A stretch of DNA of 64,000 bases from Bog-159 sp050008575. Lineage in GTDB: Bacteria; Acidobacteriota; Terriglobia; Bryobacterales; Bryobacteraceae. The stretch lies in the NCBI GenBank assembly GCA_050008575.1, contig JBEKMJ010000017.1, forward strand, positions 1-64,000. Reading direction: 5' to 3'. Numbering within the stretch: position 1 is the stretch's first letter; every line of letters starts with the position of its first letter. Made by a program: the position numbers and the translations under genes. Below are positions 32,324-41,117 of this stretch, piece after piece. The notes under the pieces were generated by a model that was given only the letters and a program-made list of their open reading frames with translations, made no database searches and was not told the DNA's origin.

Positions 32324-33525
32324 AAACGGCGCTCGGGCTGGGAGCACGGGCAGTTCAACGCGGCCCGAAAGCAGGCCGCGGCTTCGTTGCGCCGGCCGAG
32401 TTGCATGAGCAGGTGCCCGCGCACGGCGAGCAACAGATAGTAGCCGCGCAGCTTAGGGTCGTTGGCCAGCGGCTCGATGGCCGCCAGCGCCTCCGCCGGG
32501 CCGCGCACTTTGGCCACCGCCACGGCGCGATTCAGCGCGACCACCGGCGAACCGTTCAGCGCCAGCAGTTGGTCGTACAAATCGAGGATCATGGGCCAAT
32601 CCCGCGATTGCGGATCGGCGCGCGCGTGCGTTGCGGCAATGGCGGCCTGCACGTGATATTCGGAGACCTCGTCGCCGGCGATCGATCGGTCGAAGTGGCG
32701 GAATCCGAGCGCGATCAAACGGTGGTCCCAGCGGCTGTGGTCCTGATTTTCCAGCAGGATCAGGTCGCCCGATTCGTCCACGCGCGCGGGCAGCCGGGCG
32801 GCCTCCAGCGCCATCAATGCGACCAGCGCATGCACCCGCGGCTGCGCGATGGAAGACGCCGCCACCAGGCGTCCGAGCCGCAGCGCTTCCAGGCACAGAT
32901 CCTGGCGGATGAGGTCTTCGCCGGCATGCGCGGCGTATCCTTCGTTGAACATGAAGTAGACGACCTCGAGTACGGAATCGAGGCGCGGCTTCAGGTCGGA
33001 TTCGCGCGGCATGTCGAGCGTCAGCCGGCCCTCGCGGATCTGGCGCTTGGCGCGCACCAGGCGTTGCGCGATGGCGGCATCGTCGGCCAGGAAGGCGCGG
33101 GCAATCTCGCGCACGCCGAATCCACCCACGGTTTTCAGGCTCAAGGCCACGCGCGCATCCCGTCCAATCTCGGGATGGCAGCACATGAAAATCATGCTCA
33201 ACTCGTCGTCGCGAAGCTGCTCTTCCAGGCCGGGATCGTCCGGCGGAACCGAAGCCGAGCGGGAGATCTCGGCCATGATCGCGTCCGTTTTCTCGCCCAG
33301 GGTACGGTTGCGGCGGACCGCGTCGATGGCGATGTTGTGCGCCACGCGGTAGAGCCACGCGGCGGCATTTTCGGGGAGGCCCTGGTAAGGCCACGTCTGG
33401 AGCGCGCGCAGCATGGCCTCCTGCACGGTCTCTTCCGCCAACTCCAAATGGGCCGGGCCGAGCAGACGCGTGAGATGCGCGACCATTCGGCCCGCCTGGT
33501 GCCGGAAGAGATGCTCCAGCAGCAC
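32284..33525 (-). CDS. ECF42-type RNA polymerase sigma factor with C-terminal extension
   Basis: This 413-residue protein has region 2 (about 5-75, EETVQEAMLRALQTWPYQGL and AAWLYRVAHNIAIDAVRR) and region 4 (about 110-165, VALSLKTVGGFGVREIARAF and LVRAKRQIREG). A long helical, TPR-like C-terminal domain (about 185-405) is characteristic of ECF42. This group lacks a classical anti-sigma factor and is co-conserved with a DGPF protein, which lies 20 bp upstream. GTG start. The last about eleven residues (LVAQALACEARG) are encoded by a hairpin-repeat module. Confidence 0.92.
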   Translation of the reverse strand: MLLEHLFRHQAGRMVAHLTRLLGPAHLELAEETVQEAMLRALQTWPYQGLPENAAAWLYRVAHNIAIDAVRRNRTLGEKTDAIMAEISRSASVPPDDPGLEEQLRDDELSMIFMCCHPEIGRDARVALSLKTVGGFGVREIARAFLADDAAIAQRLVRAKRQIREGRLTLDMPRESDLKPRLDSVLEVVYFMFNEGYAAHAGEDLIRQDLCLEALRLGRLVAASSIAQPRVHALVALMALEAARLPARVDESGDLILLENQDHSRWDHRLIALGFRHFDRSIAGDEVSEYHVQAAIAATHARADPQSRDWPMILDLYDQLLALNGSPVVALNRAVAVAKVRGPAEALAAIEPLANDPKLRGYYLLLAVRGHLLMQLGRRNEAAACFRAALNCPCSQPERRFLVAQALACEARG

Positions 33526-33545
33526 GCCCGCCTCGGGAGATGTGG

Positions 33546-33884
33546 CTAAGTTCCCCAGACGTGCCTTACCTCGATGGTGCCGCCGTGCTCCAGGGTCGGG
33601 TGATCCAGGGCCAGCCGCACGGCGTCATCGTAATCGGCGGCTTCGATGGTGTAGTAGCCGCCCAGGACCTCTTTCGTTTCGCTGTAAGGGCCGTCCGTGG
33701 TGCGGATCTGGCCGCCCGCGGAACGCATCACGCGGCCGGAGTCCTCGCCCAATCTGTGCGCGTCGCGCGTGAACGGCTTTTTCGTCCACGCCATGTATTT
33801 CTCCATCGCCTTCTGCATTTCCTCCGGGCTGAGCCGCGCCCAGCCGGAGGGATCGTCGTAGAGCAAGAGCATATAATGCGGCAT
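33546..33884 (-). CDS. DGPF/YCII-domain protein of the ECF42 operon
   Basis: This 112-residue protein has the DGPF-type motif as TTDGPYSETKEVLGGYYTIE. It begins MPHYMLLLYDDPSGW. It sits between the secreted lipocalin-like gene (9 bp upstream) and the ECF42 sigma gene (20 bp downstream), the classic arrangement. It is proposed to act together with the sigma factor, but the mechanism is not established. Confidence 0.9.
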   Translation of the reverse strand: MPHYMLLLYDDPSGWARLSPEEMQKAMEKYMAWTKKPFTRDAHRLGEDSGRVMRSAGGQIRTTDGPYSETKEVLGGYYTIEAADYDDAVRLALDHPTLEHGGTIEVRHVWGT

Positions 33885-33893
33885 CGTTTTCTC

Positions 33894-34403
33894 CTATTTT
33901 ACGCGCGTGTATTGCGCGGTCTCGGCCATCTTCCGCTGGCCGTTTTCGTAGAACTCCCATTCGGTGTTCAAGTGGTCGCGGTCGGCCACGCGGATCTTAA
34001 CATTGTGCATGTGTCCGCCGCCCGGCGTCAGATTGGTGGCGTCCAGGAATTCGAAAGCCACTTCGCCGGTTTCCGGATTGAAGGTGCGCGCCTGCATGCG
34101 CGGTTGGTTGCCCGCCATACAGTAGTGGGTCAACAGCAGGCGGTCGCCGTCCAGGTAATAGACGGTCTCCATGGCCGGCATCTTGTCGCCGGACTCCCGC
34201 TCGACCAGGGACGTGCCGCCGGCAATGAGTTCGTAGCTGACATGGACCTTGCCCATTCCGGTGTCGGCTTCCCACTCGCCCACCAGGGTTTTCAGCCGGG
34301 CGTAGGCCGCCGGGCCGGTGGAAGTTTCAGATTTCGGACCGGCCGCTTGGACCGCCGCGGCCGTGAGCAATACGGTTGCGATAACAAGAAGGTGTCGTTT
34401 CAT
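33894..34403 (-). CDS. Small secreted lipocalin-like protein
   Basis: This 169-residue protein has a signal peptide (to about residue 20) and a beta-rich single domain (LKTLVGEWEADTGMGKVHVS, YYLDGDRLLLTHYCMAGNQP, WEFYENGQRKMAETAQYTR) with the look of a lipocalin/DUF1579-like barrel. The GAGGAG before the ATG is strong. It is the first gene of the ECF42 operon and so may be a target or sensor of the pathway. The specific ligand is unknown. Confidence 0.8.
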   Translation of the reverse strand: MKRHLLVIATVLLTAAAVQAAGPKSETSTGPAAYARLKTLVGEWEADTGMGKVHVSYELIAGGTSLVERESGDKMPAMETVYYLDGDRLLLTHYCMAGNQPRMQARTFNPETGEVAFEFLDATNLTPGGGHMHNVKIRVADRDHLNTEWEFYENGQRKMAETAQYTRVK

Positions 34404-34490
34404 TGGTTTTCTCCTCTGGGTTTTGCGTGTTGCAGCCTTATAACGAACGAAGACGCGCGGAATCGACATCGGCGGAAAAAAATCCGCGTT

Positions 34491-35438
34491 ATGCTTGAGC
34501 TTCCAGGCGCAATGATCGGCGCAATCGATATCGGCGGCACCAAAATCGCGGCCGGCTTGGTGGATGGCGACGGCCGCATCGTGTGCCGCGCCGAATGCCC
34601 CACTGCGCCGAACCGTGGGTTCCCGGAGGGCCTCGCACGCATGATTGGCATGCTGCGCGATGCGACTGCCCGCGCGGGCGCGGAGCTGCGCGGCATCGGC
34701 ATCGGTTGCACCGGGCCGGTCGATCCGTTCACCGGAGTGCTCGGCAGTGTGGATCTGCTGCCCGGATGGCAGGGGGGCGCCATCGTGGCGGGGCTTTCCG
34801 ACGCGTTCCACGTTCCGGTGGCCATGGAGAACGATGCCGACGCCGCCGGTCTCGGGGAAGCCGTCTGGGGCGCCGGGCGCGGCAAGCGGCGCTTTCTGTA
34901 CGTCACCGTAGGCACGGGCATCGGCGTCGCCATCATACTCGATGGAGCCCTCTACCGCGGCGTGGATGGCTCCCACCCGGAGATCGGCCATCAGGTGATC
35001 GACGCTTCCGGGCCGGCCTGCTACTGCGGCGCGCGCGGCTGCTGGGAGGTCCTCGCCAGCGGGCCGGCTATGTTGGCCGAGGCGAAAGCCCGGATCGATG
35101 ACGCCTTGACCATGCCGCGTTTGCGTGAGTTGGCGGAATCGGGCGATCCCGCGGCGCTGACGGTGATGGATCGCGAAGGCTACTATTTGGGATTGGGCCT
35201 GGCCAACCTGGTGACGACATTCTGCCCGGATACGATCGCGCTGGGCGGCGGCGTGATGCAAAGCAACCATCTGTTTCTGGATCGCGCGCGGCAAGTGGTC
35301 CGGCAATGCTGCACGATGGTGCCGTTCGAAAAGGCCAAGATCGCGCTCGCTTCGTTGGGCGCGGACACCGCCCTGGCCGGCGCGGCGCAAGCGTGGCATC
35401 ACCGGTTCGGGGCCGAAGGGAAAATGCATGCAATTTGA
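34491..35438 (+). CDS. ROK-family sugar kinase
   Basis: This 315-residue protein has the ASKHA ATP site IDIGGTKIAAG near the start, MENDADAAGLGEA, TVGTGIGVAIILDG, HPEIGHQ and the zinc-binding CYCGARGCWE that defines ROK kinases. It lacks an N-terminal HTH, so it is an enzyme rather than a repressor. Substrate is probably glucose, N-acetylglucosamine or glucosamine. The overlap of 11 bp with a SIS aminosugar-isomerase-like gene favours an aminosugar. ATG at 34491, or 34512 (MIGAIDIGG), are both possible. Confidence 0.9.
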   Translation: MLELPGAMIGAIDIGGTKIAAGLVDGDGRIVCRAECPTAPNRGFPEGLARMIGMLRDATARAGAELRGIGIGCTGPVDPFTGVLGSVDLLPGWQGGAIVAGLSDAFHVPVAMENDADAAGLGEAVWGAGRGKRRFLYVTVGTGIGVAIILDGALYRGVDGSHPEIGHQVIDASGPACYCGARGCWEVLASGPAMLAEAKARIDDALTMPRLRELAESGDPAALTVMDREGYYLGLGLANLVTTFCPDTIALGGGVMQSNHLFLDRARQVVRQCCTMVPFEKAKIALASLGADTALAGAAQAWHHRFGAEGKMHAI

Positions 35439-36459
35439 TCGTTCGGCGGTGGCGGGGCCGTACTTGGACGACATCCTGGCGCAGCCGCGCGCGCTGGAGG
35501 ATACGGTCGCGGGATTGCGCGACGCGCCCGCATTGGCGGGCCTGGGCGGATTCGACCGCATCGTGCTGACCGGGATGGGCGCATCCTATCATGCGCTGCA
35601 CCCGCTCCACATCCAACTGGTCGAGCACGGGTTCCACGCGGTTGTTTACGAGACGTCCGAATTGATTTACTACCACCCGGCGGCCCTGACGCCACGGACC
35701 TTGCTGATTGCGGTCTCGCAGTCGGGCCGCAGTGTCGAAATCGTGCGATTGCTGGATTTGGCAGGCGGGCGCGTCCCCATGATCGCCGTAACGAACACGC
35801 CGGAATCGCCGCTGGCGACGCGCGCGGATTTCACGGTCCTGACGCATGCGGGCGCCGAATCTTCGGTGTCATGCAAGACATTCGTGGCAACACTGGTGGC
35901 GCTCGAATGGTTGGGCGCCGCGCTGCGGGGCGCGGACCGGGAACAGACTGAAGGGGCCTTGCGCGAGGCGGCGCCGGCGGTTCTGAGGTACCTGGCCGAA
36001 TGGGCAACCAAGGTGGGCAGCTTGGTCAACGCGATGGAAGGCGTGCGGGCTCTGTTCGTCACCGGACGGGGCGCATCCATGGCGGCGGCAGGTAACGGTG
36101 GCCTGATTCTGAAAGAGTCGGCGCATTTCCACGCCGAAGGGATGACCTGCTCCGCCTTCCGGCATGGCCCATTCGAAATGAGCGGTCCCGGCGTCTTCGT
36201 ACTGGTCTTCGCGGGCGATCCAAAGACGGCGGCATTAAATGAAAACCTGGTTCGGGATGTCTGCAGCGCTGGCGCGAGGGCGGCGCTCATCGGACCGCAA
36301 ACCGACGTCGATGCCTTTCGGATTCCGTTCACCGCGGCCGCCATCCACCCCGTTGTCGAGATGCTCCCCGTGCAACTGGTGTCGCTGGCGTTGGCGGCGC
36401 TGGCTGGCCATGAGCCTGGCAGATTCAGCCTGCTTACCAAGGTCGCCACCATAGAGTGA
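35428..36459 (+). CDS. SIS-domain sugar-phosphate isomerase/deaminase (GlmS-C/AgaS-like)
   Basis: This 343-residue protein has two SIS domains (about 35-170 and 205-335), with VLTGMGASYHA and VSQSGRSVEIV typical of the GlmS isomerase half. GlmS's N-terminal glutaminase is absent, so it cannot synthesise glucosamine-6-phosphate from glutamine. A NagB-II-type deaminase/isomerase role fits better. ESAHFHAEG and FRHGPFEM match the GlmS/NagB-II active-site region. It probably works with the overlapping ROK kinase to phosphorylate and then deaminate an aminosugar. Confidence 0.87.
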   Translation: MQFDRSAVAGPYLDDILAQPRALEDTVAGLRDAPALAGLGGFDRIVLTGMGASYHALHPLHIQLVEHGFHAVVYETSELIYYHPAALTPRTLLIAVSQSGRSVEIVRLLDLAGGRVPMIAVTNTPESPLATRADFTVLTHAGAESSVSCKTFVATLVALEWLGAALRGADREQTEGALREAAPAVLRYLAEWATKVGSLVNAMEGVRALFVTGRGASMAAAGNGGLILKESAHFHAEGMTCSAFRHGPFEMSGPGVFVLVFAGDPKTAALNENLVRDVCSAGARAALIGPQTDVDAFRIPFTAAAIHPVVEMLPVQLVSLALAALAGHEPGRFSLLTKVATIE

Positions 36460-36461
36460 GA

Positions 36462-36506
36462 GGGGCGGGTCCGGAGACCCGCCGCAGGCGTAGACGCCTG
36501 CCCCAC
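36462..36506. repeat. Double hairpin repeat between SIS and ispG
   Basis: GCGGGTCCGGAGACCCGC is followed by GCAGGCGTAGACGCCTGC, ending in GCCCCAC. The same pair recurs in the opposite orientation at 9603-9645 and 61816-61857, and with small changes at 38376-38417. Confidence 0.8.
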
Positions 36507-36566
36507 ATCGCTATTCGTGGCCGCCAGACCCACAATGCTAAAATTAAGATTCCCCTTGGAGGATCG

Positions 36567-37793
36567 ATGGCAGTAAAACCCCGCCGCGCGGCGGCAGTGG
36601 TAGACGTAGCAGGTGTCAAAGTGGGCGGCAATCACCCGATTGTGGTGCAGTCCATGACCAACACCGACACCGCCGATGTGACCGGCACCGTCAATCAGGT
36701 GATGGCGCTGGCGCGCGCCGGCTCCGAACTGGTGCGCGTCACGGTGAACACCGAACAAGCGGCCGCGGCCGTTCCGAAGATCGTGGACTGCCTCGACAAA
36801 TTCGGCGTGCGCGTGCCCATCATTGGCGACTTCCATTACAACGGGCACATCCTGCTGCGTAAGTATCCCGAGTGCGCGCGGGCGCTTTCCAAGTACCGCA
36901 TCAATCCGGGCAACGTCAACATCGGCAAGAAACACGACGACAATTTCCGCACCATGATCGAGGTGGCTATCGAATACCACCGCCCGGTGCGCATCGGCGT
37001 GAATTGGGGGTCGCTCGACCAGGCATTGCTGACTCGCATGATGGACGAAAACTCGCGCCTGGCGGAGCCCAAGGACGCGCGCGAAGTCACGCTCGAAGCC
37101 ATCGTGGTGAGCGCCATCGAATCGGCCGCCGCCGCCGAACAGTACGGCCTGGCGCACGACCGCATCATTCTCAGCGCCAAGGTGAGCGGCGTGCAAGATC
37201 TGGTGGACGTTTACCGCGCACTGGCCGCGCGCTGCGATTACGCGCTGCACCTGGGGCTGACCGAGGCCGGCATGGGGTCGAAGGGTATCGTGGCCACCAC
37301 CGCGGGGCTGTCGATCCTGCTGCAGGAAGGCATCGGCGATACCATCCGCGCCTCGCTCACCCCGCTACCGAATGGCGACCGCACCGAGGAAGTGATCGTC
37401 TCGCAGCAGATCCTGCAATCGCTGGGCATCCGCAGTTTCACGCCGCAGGTGACGGCCTGCCCGGGCTGCGGGCGCACCACCAGCACCTTCTTCCAGGAGA
37501 TGGCGGACCAGATTCAGACCTATCTGCGCGAGCAGATGCCGCTGTGGAAGGCGCGGCATCCGGGCGTGGAGGGCATGAAGGTGGCGGTGATGGGCTGCGT
37601 GGTGAACGGTCCGGGCGAATCCAAGCACGCCAACCTCGGCATCTCGCTGCCCGGTACTTTCGAAGAACCCAAGGCGCCGGTCTTTGTGGACGGACGCTTG
37701 ATTACGACGCTCAAAGGCGACCATATCGTGGCGGAGTTCATCGGCATGCTGGACGATTACGTAGCCACGCACTACGCGGAACCGGCGGCCTGA
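36567..37793 (+). CDS. ispG: 4-hydroxy-3-methylbut-2-enyl diphosphate synthase IspG
   Basis: IspG converts MEcPP to HMBPP in the MEP isoprenoid pathway with a [4Fe-4S] cluster. The 408-residue protein has the short bacterial two-domain layout. IVVQSMTNTDTADV starts the TIM barrel, INPGNVNIGKK is the substrate loop, and the C-terminal domain has the cluster cysteines ACPGCGRTT and GCVVNGPGE. TTGGAGGA precedes the ATG at 36567; the upstream frame is repeat DNA. It is followed one base later by the DUF2203 gene. Confidence 0.96.
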   Translation: MAVKPRRAAAVVDVAGVKVGGNHPIVVQSMTNTDTADVTGTVNQVMALARAGSELVRVTVNTEQAAAAVPKIVDCLDKFGVRVPIIGDFHYNGHILLRKYPECARALSKYRINPGNVNIGKKHDDNFRTMIEVAIEYHRPVRIGVNWGSLDQALLTRMMDENSRLAEPKDAREVTLEAIVVSAIESAAAAEQYGLAHDRIILSAKVSGVQDLVDVYRALAARCDYALHLGLTEAGMGSKGIVATTAGLSILLQEGIGDTIRASLTPLPNGDRTEEVIVSQQILQSLGIRSFTPQVTACPGCGRTTSTFFQEMADQIQTYLREQMPLWKARHPGVEGMKVAVMGCVVNGPGESKHANLGISLPGTFEEPKAPVFVDGRLITTLKGDHIVAEFIGMLDDYVATHYAEPAA

Positions 37794-37794
37794 T

Positions 37795-38235
37795 ATGTCC
37801 AGACGCTTCACGCTGTGGGAGGCCGAGCGCATGCTTCCGCAGATCGGCGAGTGGATGCGTGACGCGGTGGCCATGAAGTCGCAATACGACGACGCGGAAC
37901 GCGCGGTGCACGCGCTGACGGCGCGCATCACCATGATGGGCGGCATCGTGGTGGATCGCGAACGGGCGGCGGAAGACAAGGCCCGCCGCGAGGTCGCCGG
38001 GCAGAAACTGCGGTCCCTGCTGGATAGCTTTGAGCAGAGCGGTGTGGTGGTGAAGGATCTGGACAAGGGCTTGGTGGACTTTCCGACGCTTTTCCGCGGC
38101 GAGGAGGTTTACATGTGCTGGAAGCTGGACGAGGCGTCCATCCAGTTTTGGCACGGCGCGCACGAAGGCTTCGCGGGGCGCAAGGCCATCGATCAGGATT
38201 TTCTGGATCATCATGAAGGGGAAAAGCCTCAGTGA
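37795..38235 (+). CDS. DUF2203-family protein
   Basis: This 146-residue protein matches the DUF2203 pattern: RRFTLWEAERMLPQI at the start, a helical middle, then GVVVKDLDKGLVDFPTLFRG, EVYMCWKLDEASIQFWH and EGFAGRKAI. Its biochemical role is unknown. The start lies one base after the ispG stop, so it is co-transcribed and probably translationally coupled. Confidence 0.9.
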   Translation: MSRRFTLWEAERMLPQIGEWMRDAVAMKSQYDDAERAVHALTARITMMGGIVVDRERAAEDKARREVAGQKLRSLLDSFEQSGVVVKDLDKGLVDFPTLFRGEEVYMCWKLDEASIQFWHGAHEGFAGRKAIDQDFLDHHEGEKPQ

Positions 38236-38239
38236 AGGG

Positions 38240-38420
38240 TGGAGGGCGGGCTTCAGCCGGCGCGGGGCTTTAGCCCCGCCTAACACAGGCTGAAGCCTGT
38301 GCTACCAGCGGGCCTGCGAGGCCCACGCAGGCTGCGAGCCTGCCCCACTGCGGCGGACAAAATGTAGAAACTCCGGCGCGGGTCTGGAGACCCGCAGCAG
38401 GCGTGGACGCCCGCCCCACG
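38240..38420. repeat. Mosaic hairpin repeat block upstream of the ADOP permease
   Basis: Modules: GGAGGGCGGGCTTCAGCC, GCGGGGCTTTAGCCCCGC, ACAGGCTGAAGCCTGT, GCGGGCCTGCGAGGCCC, GCAGGCTGCGAGCCTGCCCC, CGCGGGTCTGGAGACCCGC and GCAGGCGTGGACGCCCGCCCC. The linker GGCGGACAAAATGTAGAAAC is also found, slightly changed, at about 32244-32264. Linkers as well as hairpins are thus shared. Confidence 0.8.
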
Positions 38421-38525
38421 CGGCGGTGCCCGCAGCAGGTCAGTCGCGTCCCACAAGTGAACACCGTGTCTGCCCATTCGCCTTCCGCAGCAACCTGCTA
38501 ACACTGGCCCTGCAACTGCTTACGC

Positions 38526-40919
38526 ATGGACCTCAAATTCGCCCTGCGATCCCTGCGCAAGAACCCCGGCTTCACGCTGCTCGCCGTGGTGGTCATGGCT
38601 CTGGGCATCGGCGCCAATACAGCCGTGTTCAGCGTAGTCAACGCGGTGCTGCTGAAGCCGCTCGCGTATCGCGATCCCGACCGCATCGTTACGCTTTCGT
38701 CCTTGTGGCGGAAGAGCGGCGAACGCGGGCAGGTTTCCGCGCCGGACTTTCACGACTGGCACGATCAGAGCACCGCGTTCGCCGCCATGGCCGATTATGA
38801 CGACGATTCCATCTCCGTGCTGGCGGGCGCATCGGCCGAGTACGCGCATGTGGCCGAGGTAGCGCCGGAGTTTTTTCAGGTATTTGACGTGGAACCTGTC
38901 GTGGGCCGGCTGTTCTCGCCGGAAGAGCAAAAGCCGGGCAGCGCGGGCGCGGTCGTCATCGGCTATTCGTACTGGCAAAGTCACTTTGGGTCGAATGCGA
39001 ATGCGCTCGGGCAAGCGGTGCGCCTGCTAGGCAAGAGTTTCCGCATCGCCGGAGTCCTGCCGCCGCGTTTCCACTTCCCCAACGGGACCGATATCTGGCT
39101 GCCAAAGGGCGTGGTGTTCCCCGAAACGGAGTCGCGCTCCGCGCACAACTACCTGGTAGTCGGACGGCTGAAGCCCGGCGCGAGCCTGGAACAGGCCCAG
39201 GCGCAGATGACGGCCATCGGCGCGCGCCTGGAGCGGCAATACAAGGACAGCAACACCGGCAAGTCCGTGGCGGTAACCCGGATGCGGGACGACATGGTCG
39301 GCAACGTCCGGGTGACGCTCTACCTGCTGCTGGGCGCGGTCGCCATGGTGCTGCTGATCGCCTGCGCCAACGTGGCGAATCTGCTGCTCACCAAGGCCGC
39401 CGCCCGCTCGCGGGAGATCGCCATTCGCGCCGCGGTCGGCGCCAGCCGCGGCCGCATCGTGCGGCAGTTGATCGTGGAAAGCGCGGTTCTGGCCGCGATC
39501 GCCGGCGCGGCGGGATTGCTGCTCGCCAAGTGGGGGTCCGATGCGTTGGTCGCGCTGGCGCCCGGCAACGTGCCGCGGCTGGCGGAAAGCGGCATCGACG
39601 GATGGGTGCTGGCATTCACCCTGGGCATCTCGGTGGCGGCCAGCCTTCTGTTCGGGCTGGCGCCCGCGCTGCAGATTTCGCGCGTCGATTTGAATGAAGC
39701 GTTGAAGCGGGGCGCCACTCGCGCCGTGGTAGGTGGCAAGGCGGGCCGCATGCGTGGCGCGCTGGTCGTGGTGGAAGTGGCGCTGTCCGTAGTGCTGTTG
39801 GCCAGCGCGGGCCTGCTCATCCGCAGCTTCGCCGCGCTGCACAATGTGGCGCTGGGGTTTCGTCCCGAGCACGTACTCGTCATGGAATCGAGCGTGCCGG
39901 CCTCGGATGACTTGCAAAGTGCGCGGCGCGCCACGCGATTCTATAAGGAGCTGCTGGCCGATCTCGCGACGCTGCCCGGCGTTTCGGCGGTGGGCGGCAC
40001 ACGCAACCCTCCGGTCACGGTCTTCTCGGAGGGCAGTTACTTCATCGACCACGTTGGCAAACTCACCGTGAACACGCCGCAAGCGGTCTTGTCCGTGGTG
40101 ACGCCGGGGGCCCTCGCCGCGCTCGGCATCCCCCTCAAGCGCGGGCGCGATTTCAACGAAGGCGACACCTACGAGGCGCCGTTTACGGCCATAATCAACG
40201 AGGCGCTGGCGCGCAAATCGTTTCCCGGCCAGGACCCGCTGGGCAGGCTCATCTACTGCGGTCTCGACTCGGACAAGATCATGAAGATCGTGGGAGTGGT
40301 GGGCGATGTGCGGCAATACGGGCCGGCGAAAGAGCCTTGGCCGGAAATCGTCATGCCTTACGAGCAGCACCCCCGGACCGCCACCGCGCTCGATATCGTA
40401 GTGCGCGCGGCCGTGCCCGGCGGCGCCCTATGGGGACCGATCCAGCGCAAGGTGCGCGCGCGTTCGGCGGAGGTTCCTGTGAAGTTCACCAGCGTGGAGG
40501 ATCTGCTCGCGGAGAATACGGCGGCGCCGCGCTTCCGCACCCTGCTGCTGGGCCTCTTCGCGGGGCTTGCGATATCGCTTGCGATGGCCGGATTATACGG
40601 AGTGGTGGCGTACACGGCAGGCCAGCGCGCGGGCGAAATTGGCCTCCGCATGGCGCTGGGGGCCCGCACGAGCGATGTCCTGCGGCTGATTCTGCGGCAG
40701 GGCATGGCCTTGACCGCAATCGGTCTGGCCGTCGGATTGATCGCCGCCGTGGCCGCCACGCGCCTGGTCGCCAGCATGCTGTTCGAAGTGAAGGCCAGCG
40801 ATCCGGCGACCTATATCGCTGTTGCGGCATTGATCGGCGTGGTATCGCTGGCGGCCAGCTACATTCCGGCGGCGCGGGCAGCGCGGGTGGATCCCGCGGC
40901 GGCGCTGCGGCAGGATTAG
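38526..40919 (+). CDS. ADOP-type (MacB/FtsX-like) ABC permease
   Basis: This 797-residue acidobacterial duplicated orphan permease has a cytoplasmic FALRSLRKNPGFTLL start and a first TM helix (about 17-40). A periplasmic MacB-PCD domain follows (about 45-240), then three FtsX helices (about 265-410). A second helix/periplasmic domain/FtsX unit covers about 420-795 and ends with YIPAARAARVDPAAALRQ. No ATPase or membrane-fusion gene is adjacent, as usual for this family. Its substrate is unknown; related MacB systems move lipoproteins, peptides or toxins. Confidence 0.92.
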   Translation: MDLKFALRSLRKNPGFTLLAVVVMALGIGANTAVFSVVNAVLLKPLAYRDPDRIVTLSSLWRKSGERGQVSAPDFHDWHDQSTAFAAMADYDDDSISVLAGASAEYAHVAEVAPEFFQVFDVEPVVGRLFSPEEQKPGSAGAVVIGYSYWQSHFGSNANALGQAVRLLGKSFRIAGVLPPRFHFPNGTDIWLPKGVVFPETESRSAHNYLVVGRLKPGASLEQAQAQMTAIGARLERQYKDSNTGKSVAVTRMRDDMVGNVRVTLYLLLGAVAMVLLIACANVANLLLTKAAARSREIAIRAAVGASRGRIVRQLIVESAVLAAIAGAAGLLLAKWGSDALVALAPGNVPRLAESGIDGWVLAFTLGISVAASLLFGLAPALQISRVDLNEALKRGATRAVVGGKAGRMRGALVVVEVALSVVLLASAGLLIRSFAALHNVALGFRPEHVLVMESSVPASDDLQSARRATRFYKELLADLATLPGVSAVGGTRNPPVTVFSEGSYFIDHVGKLTVNTPQAVLSVVTPGALAALGIPLKRGRDFNEGDTYEAPFTAIINEALARKSFPGQDPLGRLIYCGLDSDKIMKIVGVVGDVRQYGPAKEPWPEIVMPYEQHPRTATALDIVVRAAVPGGALWGPIQRKVRARSAEVPVKFTSVEDLLAENTAAPRFRTLLLGLFAGLAISLAMAGLYGVVAYTAGQRAGEIGLRMALGARTSDVLRLILRQGMALTAIGLAVGLIAAVAATRLVASMLFEVKASDPATYIAVAALIGVVSLAASYIPAARAARVDPAAALRQD

Positions 40920-40920
40920 G

Positions 40921-41058
40921 GGCAGCGCCTCGAAGTCCCGCTCTTCGGCGAGCCAAGCTGGCCCAGCTCGCCTATGCGGGGCGAAAGCCATGGCATAAGC
41001 TGGCTGAAAGCCCCGCGGCGGCGCATGGCGCCGCCCCACGAGGCCTATCTAATAGGCC
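40921..41058. repeat. Repeat block and hairpin at convergent ADOP/GloVer ends
   Basis: Degenerate GGCGAG...CTCGCC modules, GCGGGGCGAAAGCC and GCGGCGGCGCATGGCGCCGC, ending in GCCCCAC at 41039. Then a perfect 7-bp hairpin GGCCTAT-CTA-ATAGGCC lies at 41042-41058. It may act as a bidirectional terminator, although no T-run follows. Confidence 0.65.
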
Positions 41059-41064
41059 GCCGAA

Positions 41065-41107
41065 TTTCAGACTTGACAGTCCGAAATACTAATTCACGAT
41101 ACGCCCC
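41065..41107 (+). repeat. Palindromic direct repeat, copy A
   Basis: TTTCAGAC-N6-GTCCGAAA (one mismatch in an 8-bp inverted repeat) is followed 14 bp later by TACGCCCC. It matches copy B at 43427-43470 in the same orientation, sharing TTGACAGTCCGAAA/GTGACAGTCCGAAA and TACGCCCC at nearly the same spacing. The two copies flank the GloVer gene. Confidence 0.75.
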
Positions 41108-41117
41108 GGAAGAGCCG

